A program made the translations under genes and the position numbers. Below, one piece after another: positions 1 through 5,284 of a stretch of DNA of 7,100 bases (the stretch's first letter is position 1; the number at the start of each line of letters is the position of its first letter). A model generated the notes under the pieces. It saw nothing but the letters and a program-made list of their open reading frames with translations. It did not search any database and was not told where the DNA came from. Location: the NCBI RefSeq assembly GCF_000720425.1, contig NZ_JOAJ01000030.1, positions 1 to 7,100 of the forward strand, in the 5' to 3' direction. Source of the stretch: Nocardia rhamnosiphila NBRC 108938. Lineage in GTDB: Bacteria; Actinomycetota; Actinomycetes; Mycobacteriales; Mycobacteriaceae.

Positions 1-197
1 GCGCGACGCTGTACGTATTGTGTTTCAGCGACGAAGGCCCAGACCTCGGCCCACATCCGGTGGGCCTCGAGGAACTGAACGCGGCCTTCACCCCCACCAG
101 CGGCTGGAGTATCGCCGCCGTCGTACCGGACCGGATCGAAACCCGATTCCACGACCACGGCGCACCGGCCTGGTTGGCAACAGTAGACCGCGTCTGA
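1..197 (+). CDS. Class I SAM-dependent methyltransferase, C-terminal part (5' end outside window)
   Basis: An open frame runs in from the left edge (first full codon at position 3) and stops with TGA at 195-197, leaving 64 codons. The start TLYVLCFSDEGPD, followed by GPHPV and a C-terminal APAWLATVDRV, matches from memory the last third of small actinobacterial class I methyltransferases: the strand after the fourth Rossmann repeat, then the C-terminal antiparallel strands. These enzymes transfer a methyl group from S-adenosylmethionine to small molecules; the substrate cannot be inferred. The SAM-binding glycine motif would lie upstream, outside the window. The gene is convergent with the flavin reductase gene, 51 bp away. 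A fragment covering the preceding part of such a protein sits at 2175-2307, so this gene may be intact upstream or part of a rearrangement. The family call is fairly firm; completeness is unknown. Confidence 0.75.
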   Translation, partial: ATLYVLCFSDEGPDLGPHPVGLEELNAAFTPTSGWSIAAVVPDRIETRFHDHGAPAWLATVDRV

Positions 198-233
198 ACG
201 GATTTACACACCATGACGAGCGCAGGGACGGCT

Positions 234-247
234 CGCCGGAATCGGCG
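234..247. terminator. Small hairpin between convergent genes, possible terminator
   Basis: A perfect 5-bp stem (CGCCG/CGGCG) with a GAAT loop lies 1-2 bp beyond the flavin reductase stop codon and 37 bp beyond the methyltransferase stop. A weaker CGAGC/GCTCG pair overlaps it on the left. There is no T-run, which is usual for actinobacterial terminators, but the stem is short, so this is only a candidate. Confidence 0.25.
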
Positions 248-248
248 T

Positions 249-830
249 CTACTCTCGGAAGTAATCCATCGTCCACATTTCGTGCCCTGCCGTGGTAAAC
301 CGGTTTCCCGTCTGCTGCATGACCGGATGTACGGAAGCGACAGGCGTGCCGTCCGAGTGTAAGAACTCGGGGTTGAACCAAGCCGCCTGGACCTCACCGA
401 CGAAGGTCGCGTGGTCACCGGCCAAGTCGATACGCGCGATGATCCGGCAACTCATCCAACCGATGCCGGAGGTAACGACCGGGCCGTAGCCGGACGCCTC
501 GAGATCCCAATCGATCCCACTCGCTCGCAGCTTCTCCGCGGTTGAGCCGACTGGAAAGCGCGAGTACTTGGCACCCAATTTCCAGACAGCATCCAATTGA
601 CTCGATACCGGGACACTCAGGGTAAAGCCCGCCGAGGTCATCATCGCGCGAAACGTATCCCACTTCTTGAATACGGCGACGGCCACATGTTGTGGGTCTG
701 TCGAAACCGAAGTCACGTTGGAGACAGGGATCAGGTTGGGCCCGCCCTCGGGAGTCGACGTACCGATCAAGTATGCAATCCGAGGTGCGAGTAGCCGATG
801 AGCTCTCATCACCAATGCGTCCTCGGCCAT
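249..830 (-). CDS. Flavin reductase-like (FMN-binding split barrel) protein
   Basis: The product is about 193 aa and resembles flavin reductase family proteins, which bind FMN in a split-barrel fold and use NAD(P)H to reduce flavin, often to supply a partner monooxygenase. Visible family features are the N-terminal APRIAYLIGT strand (residues 15-24), the NLIPVSNVTSVSTDP segment (32-46) typical of the flavin-contacting loop, the VAVAVFKKWDTFRAM stretch (50-63), and a GEVQAAWFNP strand near 146-154. The ATG at 830 is preferred over the GTG at 833 because it overlaps the upstream regulator's TGA in a TGATG junction and has AGGGAGG seven bases upstream. The coupling indicates co-translation with the XRE regulator. 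The FAD monooxygenase at 5351-6970 carries its own NAD(P)H-type fold and would not need this reductase, so no partner is obvious. The fold call is good; the enzymatic activity is inferred. Confidence 0.75.
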   Translation of the reverse strand: MAEDALVMRAHRLLAPRIAYLIGTSTPEGGPNLIPVSNVTSVSTDPQHVAVAVFKKWDTFRAMMTSAGFTLSVPVSSQLDAVWKLGAKYSRFPVGSTAEKLRASGIDWDLEASGYGPVVTSGIGWMSCRIIARIDLAGDHATFVGEVQAAWFNPEFLHSDGTPVASVHPVMQQTGNRFTTAGHEMWTMDYFRE

Positions 831-2146
831 CACCCGACCTCCCTGCCGGCCGATTTGTACTCTCGGATAGCGTCACCCAACGCCTTGGCCGACTCATCTC
901 TGGACCAACCTGCACAAAGGTCGTTCCATATGCGCTCGATTCCCACCATCACTTGCGGGATCCGCTGACCGTGCGGCGTCTCGAGCACGCGTCGCAAACA
1001 GTGAAGCGCGGCACCCGGGCCTTCCAGGTGGAGCAGGGACCGAGCTGAGTTGATCTCGGCGAGAGCGAGCGTCGCCGGCCAGGCATCAGCCTGCGCCGGG
1101 GCATACATACTGATTGTTTGGTCAGCTTCGCTCAATGCTCTCGACCATTCTCCAAGGTCCGCATGGACCATCGAGTTGTAGTAATGCCGACGAGCCGGTG
1201 AGAACGAGAATGTGGCCCCGAATTCGGCCAGGACTCCGGCGTCTGCAGACCTCGAATGCTCGTCGCAAGATCTTCCGATCGCTTCGTGCGCCGCGTGCTT
1301 ATCCCCGATGTCGGCATGGGCACGCGCCGCGAAGCCGGACAGGCGAACCGCGGACAACCCGTACGGATCTTCAATCCTGTCGATCACATCGAGTACGTCC
1401 TTCGATGTACCCCACCACGAATGAATCATGGCCCATGTGCAGTACGACCAGGTGATCAATGATCTGTGCCCGGCAAGCTCAGCGAAGCGTACCGCGCTGC
1501 GTGTCTGGATTACAGCAGCTTTCGGTTCAGCGAGATCGTGTGAGACGGACCCCAGGAGCGCACACGTCGCGGCCATCAGAACGTACAGTTCACTCATCTC
1601 GGATGGCCGGATAGCATATTTCAACTGAGCAGCCAATATATCGCGAATGGAGATCAGCTCGAGAAGTACGTTGCCGAGATCCGGGTTCAGCACATAATCC
1701 GTAGCTACGCGTCTCAGGTCAGTGGCGGCACTTTCGATCGTCGTCACTTCCACCGCGGGGCGGTTCAGCGATCCGCTCAGACTCGATGAATCCTGTGCGG
1801 CATTGAGCACAAGATCCTGCAACCCGGTACCGGCGACAATGCCGACGCCGACCGTACGGAGCGCATCTCGTCGGTTCGTTTGCTCTTCTCCTTCGCCCGT
1901 AGACGATGTTCGACCTCTCGGCCGATTGCGCTGAGCCCGCAGGTTCGAGGCGCGCTGCCGGAGCTGCACCAGACGCCCACCTGCACTCAGTATCCCGTCG
2001 AGTGCCACTACCAGCTCCCGGGACGGCAGATTGCCGTCCTCCCACTCCGCCATCGAGACGTATTGGCGGGAGTAGCCGATCCTGCCGGCGAGTACTCGCT
2101 GGCTCATACCCGCTTCTGTTCTGAGTCTTTTGATCTCCCGAGCCAA
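830..2146 (-). CDS. XRE-family HTH regulator with TPR-like C-terminal region (regulator 1)
   Basis: This 438-aa protein has an N-terminal helix-turn-helix of the XRE/Cro-C1 type at about residues 3-53 (GMSQRVLAGRIGYSRQYVSM covers helices 2-3). A basic, low-complexity linker follows (about 65-95), then a long alpha-helical region (about 125-430) with repeated Ala/Leu-rich helix pairs such as AELAGHRSLITWSY and YYNSMVHADLGEW, consistent with TPR-like repeats used as a sensor or oligomerisation domain. Residues 92-108 (RRD followed by a hydrophobic Gly/Val stretch) look like a Tat motif but are internal. The only start available in frame is TTG at 2146; a TAG lies 11 codons upstream (2177-2179) and no clear Shine-Dalgarno is present, so the native 5' end may be lost. 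The HTH coding DNA is almost identical to that of the regulator at 2977-4266, while the rest is not. It is coupled to the downstream flavin reductase. Ligand and targets are unknown. Confidence 0.85.
   Translation of the reverse strand: MAREIKRLRTEAGMSQRVLAGRIGYSRQYVSMAEWEDGNLPSRELVVALDGILSAGGRLVQLRQRASNLRAQRNRPRGRTSSTGEGEEQTNRRDALRTVGVGIVAGTGLQDLVLNAAQDSSSLSGSLNRPAVEVTTIESAATDLRRVATDYVLNPDLGNVLLELISIRDILAAQLKYAIRPSEMSELYVLMAATCALLGSVSHDLAEPKAAVIQTRSAVRFAELAGHRSLITWSYCTWAMIHSWWGTSKDVLDVIDRIEDPYGLSAVRLSGFAARAHADIGDKHAAHEAIGRSCDEHSRSADAGVLAEFGATFSFSPARRHYYNSMVHADLGEWSRALSEADQTISMYAPAQADAWPATLALAEINSARSLLHLEGPGAALHCLRRVLETPHGQRIPQVMVGIERIWNDLCAGWSRDESAKALGDAIREYKSAGREVG
838..844 (-). promoter_or_regulatory. 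Ribosome-binding site for the flavin reductase gene
   Basis: AGGGAGG on the minus strand lies inside the end of the XRE regulator gene. It is seven bases before the ATG at 830 but only four before the GTG at 833. The spacing favours the ATG start and supports internal re-initiation after the regulator. Confidence 0.6.
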
Positions 2147-2174
2147 TTCATCGGCGAGAGCCGCCCGGCCCGCG
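2022..2174. repeat. 153-bp direct repeat, copy 1: HTH module of regulator 1
   Basis: This segment equals 4142-4294 except at one base (G at 2075, T at 4195), a synonymous GGC/GGA glycine change. It spans codons 1-42 of the regulator plus 28 bp before its TTG start. On the gene-internal side the identity ends at the third base of Ser42. On the upstream side it ends at 2174, exactly where methyltransferase-like coding sequence begins on the other strand. The spacing between copies is 2120 bp. Confidence 0.97.
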
Positions 2175-2307
2175 TGCTACCTTCCGTCCCGACCGGGCTG
2201 CGAGTTCCCTCGACACTGTGCTGGACTGCGGCCTGTTCCACACCTTCGACGCGGAGGAGCGCCACCCGTACATCGCGAGCCTGGCATCGGTGACCGACCC
2301 CGGCGCG
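2175..2307 (+). pseudogene. Methyltransferase remnant (middle segment only)
   Basis: On the plus strand, in the frame that includes the GTG at 2218, the translation contains LDTVLDCGLFHTFDAEER and then YIASLASVTDPGA. This matches from memory the middle of small class I SAM methyltransferases, where DTVLDCGLFHTF is the fourth strand region and PG precedes the next strand. After PGA the frame continues into unrelated sequence, instead of the expected TLYVLCFSDEGP, which is what the window's first codons encode. The left edge coincides with the outer end of the HTH repeat. It has neither the SAM-binding N-terminus nor the C-terminus and cannot encode a working enzyme. It is best read as a duplication or recombination scar. 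Divergent from regulator 1. Confidence 0.7.
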
Positions 2308-2312
2308 AAATA

Positions 2313-2322
2313 CCGAATTCGG
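2313..2322. repeat. 10-bp perfect palindrome CCGAATTCGG
   Basis: A perfect palindrome lies in the 29-bp gap between the methyltransferase remnant and the stop codon of the RNA ligase-like gene. It could be an operator half-site pair or chance; nothing else in the window marks it as functional. Confidence 0.3.
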
Positions 2323-2336
2323 CTCGAACGCTGGAT

Positions 2337-2987
2337 CTATCTCCCGAGCGGAATTCGCTCGATCAGGTCCCACGAGTACATGGCCCGCCGCCGGTGGAGC
2401 AGGACCATCGAGACCGCCGAGACTTCCACCCGTACCATTCGCAAACGGTGGTTGACTGCTACCACTGCCTCATCCACTTCGGGAGACGCGATCCCGTCCG
2501 AATTACCGTAGGCAACGGTCACGTGCGGGGGATGCCGCAGCGGTGGAGCATCCGACTCGGAGGCCACGCCGGTAGTACCCGCTTCCAGCTTCACTCGCAA
2601 CTCGTCGATATCCCCGGCGGGTGTCACATCGAAGATCAGTGCGGCGGGCACCCGCCGGAGCGCACCGATAGTCAATTCGAACGGAGTCATTTCGCCCAGC
2701 CCGCGCCGGGCACCGGCCTGTATCGCATGGAGCCGACCGGGAGACACCTCACCCGATTTCCCAATACGGCCGACGGTGAGATGCAGGCTTTCCAACGGCG
2801 CTGGATCGTATTGCGGAAAGGTGAGTCGGCTCTGGCACTCGCGGACCGCAGAGCGCAACGGCGCCGAGTCTTCGAACGTCAGAAACCAGTAGTATCCGAC
2901 TACTCCCAACGGCTTCATCCAGTGGTTTCTCACCTGGCTGCCGACAGTCGCCTTTTCTGTTTCGGCCACATTCTTCCTAGTCCGCAT
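2337..2987 (-). CDS. 2'-5' RNA ligase / LigT-like 2H phosphodiesterase family protein
   Basis: This 216-aa protein carries the two HxT motifs that define the 2H phosphoesterase superfamily: HLTV at residues 69-72 and HVTVAYG at 155-161. The spacing of 86 residues fits the two-lobed LigT/ThpR fold, in which each lobe supplies one catalytic histidine and threonine. Members act on 2'-5' RNA linkages or 2',3'-cyclic phosphates, and some on other nucleotides; the substrate here is unknown. ATG at 2987 is chosen because it overlaps the end of regulator 2 by 11 nt and has GGAG five bases upstream; a longer frame reaching 3083 lies inside the regulator and its extra residues look like shadow sequence. 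The overlap implies translational coupling to regulator 2. The first 24 residues are basic/polar and precede the conserved fold, so initiation at Met24 is possible but less supported. Confidence 0.8.
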   Translation of the reverse strand: MRTRKNVAETEKATVGSQVRNHWMKPLGVVGYYWFLTFEDSAPLRSAVRECQSRLTFPQYDPAPLESLHLTVGRIGKSGEVSPGRLHAIQAGARRGLGEMTPFELTIGALRRVPAALIFDVTPAGDIDELRVKLEAGTTGVASESDAPPLRHPPHVTVAYGNSDGIASPEVDEAVVAVNHRLRMVRVEVSAVSMVLLHRRRAMYSWDLIERIPLGR

Positions 2988-4266
2988 CGGTGCTCCGCTG
3001 TGCTGCAATCGCCTCACGGACCGTCGCCAACTGTGACGCAGAACCCCCGCGAGCCAGCAGTGCCCGCGCGAATTCGGTGGCACGCGCTCGCACCGGAACT
3101 GTTAGGTCTGCTGGCGTACTTTCGAGTGCTTCGATGATCAGCGAGCTCGCGTAGTCCAAATTGCCTCTGCGAGAACTGAGCTGTGCCCGTGCCAGGTCGA
3201 TTTTCGCCAGCGAACGCCCCCATGGACACTCGGATGGATCCATCTCGGCAAGCGCGTTCTCCACGTGCGTTTCTACCTGATCCGGTATCCCGAGCGAAAG
3301 ATACGCTGTGGCGGCATTGCCCGCTACCTGCGCGCGGCTGTATCCGCTGATGGAGATACTCGAACGCGAGTAACTCTCCATACCGCGCTCACCCACCAAC
3401 TCATAGGCTTCTTCGACCACTCGATCGACACCACGACGATCGCCCAGTTTCCCCAGTGCCCTGGCCACGCCATTGATCTTCAATCGGACCTGCTGCGGGC
3501 CTGGCGCCGCATAGTTCAACCCATCCTCTGCGAACCGCAGAGCATCGCGATAGCGGCCGGAATAGTACTCACAGTAGCTCTGCATACCGCGCGCCCAAGC
3601 CTGTAGGCCCGGCGACTGCACCACACTTCCGAGCTGGAACGCCTCATAGCAGTAAGCGCGTGACAGCTCGAAGTCACCGAAACCTACGTTGACGAAACCG
3701 AGTAGTCCTGAGGTCTGGGCAGCTATCTCGTAAAGCCTGCGCCGCTCGCGGATATCACCGCAATTTTCTGCCAGCGTATCGATCAACCGCCGCTGCTCCA
3801 CCAGGCCATCGACAAGCTGCGCACCGTCCAGAGCCTCGTAATCCTCGATGACAGCGTGGACCCTGGTTGCCAATCGCTCCACGATCTCCCGATCGACAGC
3901 CGCCGTGATTCTATGAGTCCTTCTCAGAACATCGAGCAGTTCGTCACTGCCCCGCCCGACAGCCGGGAACTCACCTCCGACCGCTTGGTCTCCAAGCGTT
4001 CCCGAGCCCGTCGAACCATTACTCTCCCCATACCCGACTTCGGAACGGGATGCCCTCGTTGCCACGTCCGCCCGGGCGCGCCGAGCATTGAGAGCACCAT
4101 TTGCTGCGAGCTCCGAGTCCACGGCAGCGACAAGTTCTCGCGACGGCAGATTGCCGTCCTCCCACTCCGCCATCGAGACGTATTGGCGGGAGTATCCGAT
4201 CCTGCCGGCGAGTACTCGCTGGCTCATACCCGCTTCTGTTCTGAGTCTTTTGATCTCCCGAGCCAA
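2977..4266 (-). CDS. XRE-family HTH regulator with TPR-like C-terminal region (regulator 2)
   Basis: This 429-aa protein has residues 1-46 identical to regulator 1, covering the XRE helix-turn-helix. It then diverges: a basic stretch rich in Arg/Ala (about 57-72), a Gly/Ser-rich linker (about 73-105), and a helical region (about 110-425) with TPR-like helix pairs, for example FELSRAYCYEAFQLG, YYSGRYRDALRFAEDGLNY, AYLSLGIPDQVETHVENALA and RGNLDYASSLIIEALE. This C-terminus is not recognisably alignable by eye to that of regulator 1, so the two share a DNA-binding module but probably not a signal. The only in-frame start is TTG at 4266; TGA at 4306-4308 closes the frame upstream and no Shine-Dalgarno is obvious. 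It overlaps the RNA ligase-like gene by 11 nt. A GGGCCCT inverted repeat sits 28-50 bp upstream and could act in its control. Confidence 0.85.
   Translation of the reverse strand: MAREIKRLRTEAGMSQRVLAGRIGYSRQYVSMAEWEDGNLPSRELVAAVDSELAANGALNARRARADVATRASRSEVGYGESNGSTGSGTLGDQAVGGEFPAVGRGSDELLDVLRRTHRITAAVDREIVERLATRVHAVIEDYEALDGAQLVDGLVEQRRLIDTLAENCGDIRERRRLYEIAAQTSGLLGFVNVGFGDFELSRAYCYEAFQLGSVVQSPGLQAWARGMQSYCEYYSGRYRDALRFAEDGLNYAAPGPQQVRLKINGVARALGKLGDRRGVDRVVEEAYELVGERGMESYSRSSISISGYSRAQVAGNAATAYLSLGIPDQVETHVENALAEMDPSECPWGRSLAKIDLARAQLSSRRGNLDYASSLIIEALESTPADLTVPVRARATEFARALLARGGSASQLATVREAIAAQRSTDAD
2993..2998 (-). promoter_or_regulatory. Ribosome-binding site for the RNA ligase-like gene
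   Basis: GCGGAG on the minus strand lies five bases before the ATG at 2987, inside the last codons of regulator 2. It decides the start in favour of this ATG rather than the upstream in-frame ATG at 3083. Confidence 0.55.
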
Positions 4267-4294
4267 TTCATCGGCGAGAGCCGCCCGGCCCGCG
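4142..4294. repeat. 153-bp direct repeat, copy 2: HTH module of regulator 2
   Basis: Partner of 2022-2174 with 152 of 153 bases identical. Past the inner edge, codons 42-46 still encode SRELV as in copy 1 but every third base differs (tcg cga gaa ctt gtc against tcc cgg gag ctg gta). Past the outer edge at 4294 there is no similarity to the sequence beyond 2174. This suggests recent homogenisation of two older paralogous domains, or recent capture of one module. Confidence 0.97.
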
Positions 4295-4316
4295 GGCCCT
4301 ACCGATCAGAGGGCCC
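4294..4316. promoter_or_regulatory. Inverted repeat GGGCCCT-N9-AGGGCCC, candidate operator
   Basis: Two perfect 7-bp arms are separated by nine bases, starting at the last base of repeat copy 2. It lies 28-50 bp upstream of the TTG start of regulator 2, where an operator or a leader hairpin would sit. The same motif is absent upstream of regulator 1. Function is inferred from position and symmetry only. Confidence 0.4.
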
Positions 4317-4502
4317 ATCAGCAATCAGGCCATCGCGATCGCCCGGTCGCTCTGGCACGCTGATCACGGCACCGATCGAGCACTGCTGGAACGGGTCGCT
4401 GCCGGGCTGCGTGCACTCGAGTCCTCGGACCAGTTCCACCCGCAGCGCGATATCGATCGGATAATCGCCCGGTATCGGGCAACCCACGGCCGTGCTCGCT
4501 GA
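4295..4502 (+). pseudogene. 5'-truncated hypothetical ORF abutting the HTH repeat
   Basis: A plus-strand frame with good coding character runs from the edge of repeat copy 2 to TGA at 4500-4502. It encodes NQAIAIARSLWHADHGTDRA, then LLERVAAGLRALESS and a basic tail ending THGRAR. No ATG, GTG or TTG is present in this frame between the repeat edge and the conserved-looking part, so the N-terminus appears to have been removed at the junction. The frame overlaps the GTG start of the next gene by 11 nt, as in a former operon. The product is not recognised; the first part looks like an amphipathic helical segment. It could instead be a small intact gene with a non-standard start, but no ribosome-binding site supports that. 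Confidence 0.5.
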
Positions 4503-4947
4503 CGGCGGCCCGGTGTGGCCGCAATGTGCCGACCATGCGGTCCCGTGGCTCACGGCCGGGCTGCTGGACTGGACGCACAGCACACGGCCCCATCGCCGGG
4601 TGCGGTGTCCGGAATATCTCTTCTGCCTCAAAGGGGCACCGGTCGTGGACGGGCACATCGGTGATCACGAGCGCAACGTCTCGGGTATCTGTCCGTGGAT
4701 CGGCGTGCGGGTGGTGGATTCCGTCCCCGGTTGCGGGTGCGGACCCACCATCACCACCAGGCAGTTGCGGATCGTCCTGCGCGTGGACTGCCGGCCGAAC
4801 GGAGCGATCCGCTCGGTCGGTTGCCCGGGCAGCGGCTGCCGGGAGATCGTCCGCCTGGTGCAGGGCCGGATCGGCCCGCATGCCGGGCCGTGCCCATGGG
4901 TGGGGGTCGAGGTGATCGATCGCGGTCCCCATCCGCCGATCCTTTGA
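4492..4947 (+). CDS. Cysteine-rich hypothetical protein with an internal repeat
   Basis: This 151-aa product begins at GTG 4492, overlapping the preceding frame by 11 nt, and has strong G/C third-position bias, which supports real coding over the minus-strand frame through the same DNA. It has ten cysteines (residues 12, 39, 45, 67, 81, 83, 100, 111, 116, 134) and many His and Trp residues, suggesting metal binding or disulfides. Two related segments, [10 protein letters not shown] (67-76) and [10 protein letters not shown] (134-143), suggest an internally duplicated beta unit; GCGCGP (80-85) and CPGSGC (111-116) follow or precede them. No signal peptide or membrane segment is seen. The family is not recognised. 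A short sequence like its C-terminal DRGPHPPI reappears near 5300. The start is uncertain because no clear Shine-Dalgarno is present. Confidence 0.6.
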   Translation: MLADGGPVWPQCADHAVPWLTAGLLDWTHSTRPHRRVRCPEYLFCLKGAPVVDGHIGDHERNVSGICPWIGVRVVDSVPGCGCGPTITTRQLRIVLRVDCRPNGAIRSVGCPGSGCREIVRLVQGRIGPHAGPCPWVGVEVIDRGPHPPIL

Positions 4948-4997
4948 TCAGCAGGCTCGGTCGAGGCAGTACACGGCCGAACCGATGCACCGACCTG

Positions 4998-5252
4998 GTG
5001 GGACCGGACGGGCCGGCCTGGTTGGCGGAATTCGAACCCGATGATCGAGCCGAAGCTCTTTCCGAGATCCGGAACGCTGTACTGCTCACGGTGATCTCCG
5101 AAGATCCAGAATTACTGCGAGAGGTCTTGCACGCTTGGGCCACGGCCGCCGCGGTGATGCGGGATCCACTGCGGCGAGACGTGCACGCCGGGCCGAGCGA
5201 GGAGTGGGACTACGTCGAGGTCGACCCGCCGTCGCCCGGCGATGACATCTGA
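4998..5252 (+). CDS. Small acidic hypothetical protein
   Basis: The frame encodes about 84 aa from GTG 4998: GPDGPAWLAEFEPDDRAEAL, a helical middle with DPELLREVLHAWATAAAVM, then RDPLRRDVH and an acidic Pro-rich tail (EEWDYVEVDPPSPGDDI). It is compact, soluble and mostly helical, with no signal or membrane segment. The layout (an acidic N-terminus, then LREVLHAWATAA) is reminiscent of small actinobacterial proteins of unknown function, some annotated as antitoxin-like, but no toxin gene is adjacent, so that role is not claimed. The start is uncertain: TTG 4944 in the same frame overlaps the previous stop codon (TTGA), and the frame stays open back to 4695, where it is only a shadow of the cysteine-rich gene. 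GTG 4998 is chosen because the residues before it look non-coding. It is convergent with the monooxygenase gene. Confidence 0.55.
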   Translation: MGPDGPAWLAEFEPDDRAEALSEIRNAVLLTVISEDPELLREVLHAWATAAAVMRDPLRRDVHAGPSEEWDYVEVDPPSPGDDI

Positions 5253-5284
5253 ACGCTGTCCCCCTACTCGGGCCGTATCGGCCA

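Noticed and set aside
415..915. 166-aa minus-strand frame overlapping the flavin reductase
   Set aside because: It is a frame-shifted shadow of the flavin reductase and regulator 1 ends; no motif and Arg/Gly-rich.
2130..3137. 335-aa open frame on the plus strand
   Set aside because: It lies antisense to the RNA ligase-like gene and the HTH module; its residues are Arg/Pro/His-rich with no recognisable domain, while the minus strand has clear HxT and HTH motifs.
2022..4294. Composite transposon or integron-like cassette
   Set aside because: No transposase, integrase, terminal inverted repeats or target-site duplications were found; the repeats are coding HTH modules.
3856..4464. 202-aa open frame on the plus strand
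   Set aside because: It is antisense to regulator 2 across its whole HTH and linker and shows no domain; the opposite strand encodes a convincing protein.
4318..4932. 204-aa open frame on the minus strand opposite the cysteine-rich gene
   Set aside because: The translation is Arg/Pro/Asp-rich without structure, typical of a GC-rich shadow. The plus strand has better codon bias and an operon-like overlap, though this is less certain than elsewhere.
4695..4997. N-terminal extension of the small acidic protein
   Set aside because: The extension overlaps the cysteine-rich gene in another frame and its residues look like shadow translation; the plausible protein begins near 4998.
4998..5252. Toxin-antitoxin system
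   Set aside because: The small acidic protein is antitoxin-like in size, but no toxin-like gene is adjacent: the neighbours are the cysteine-rich gene and a convergent monooxygenase.
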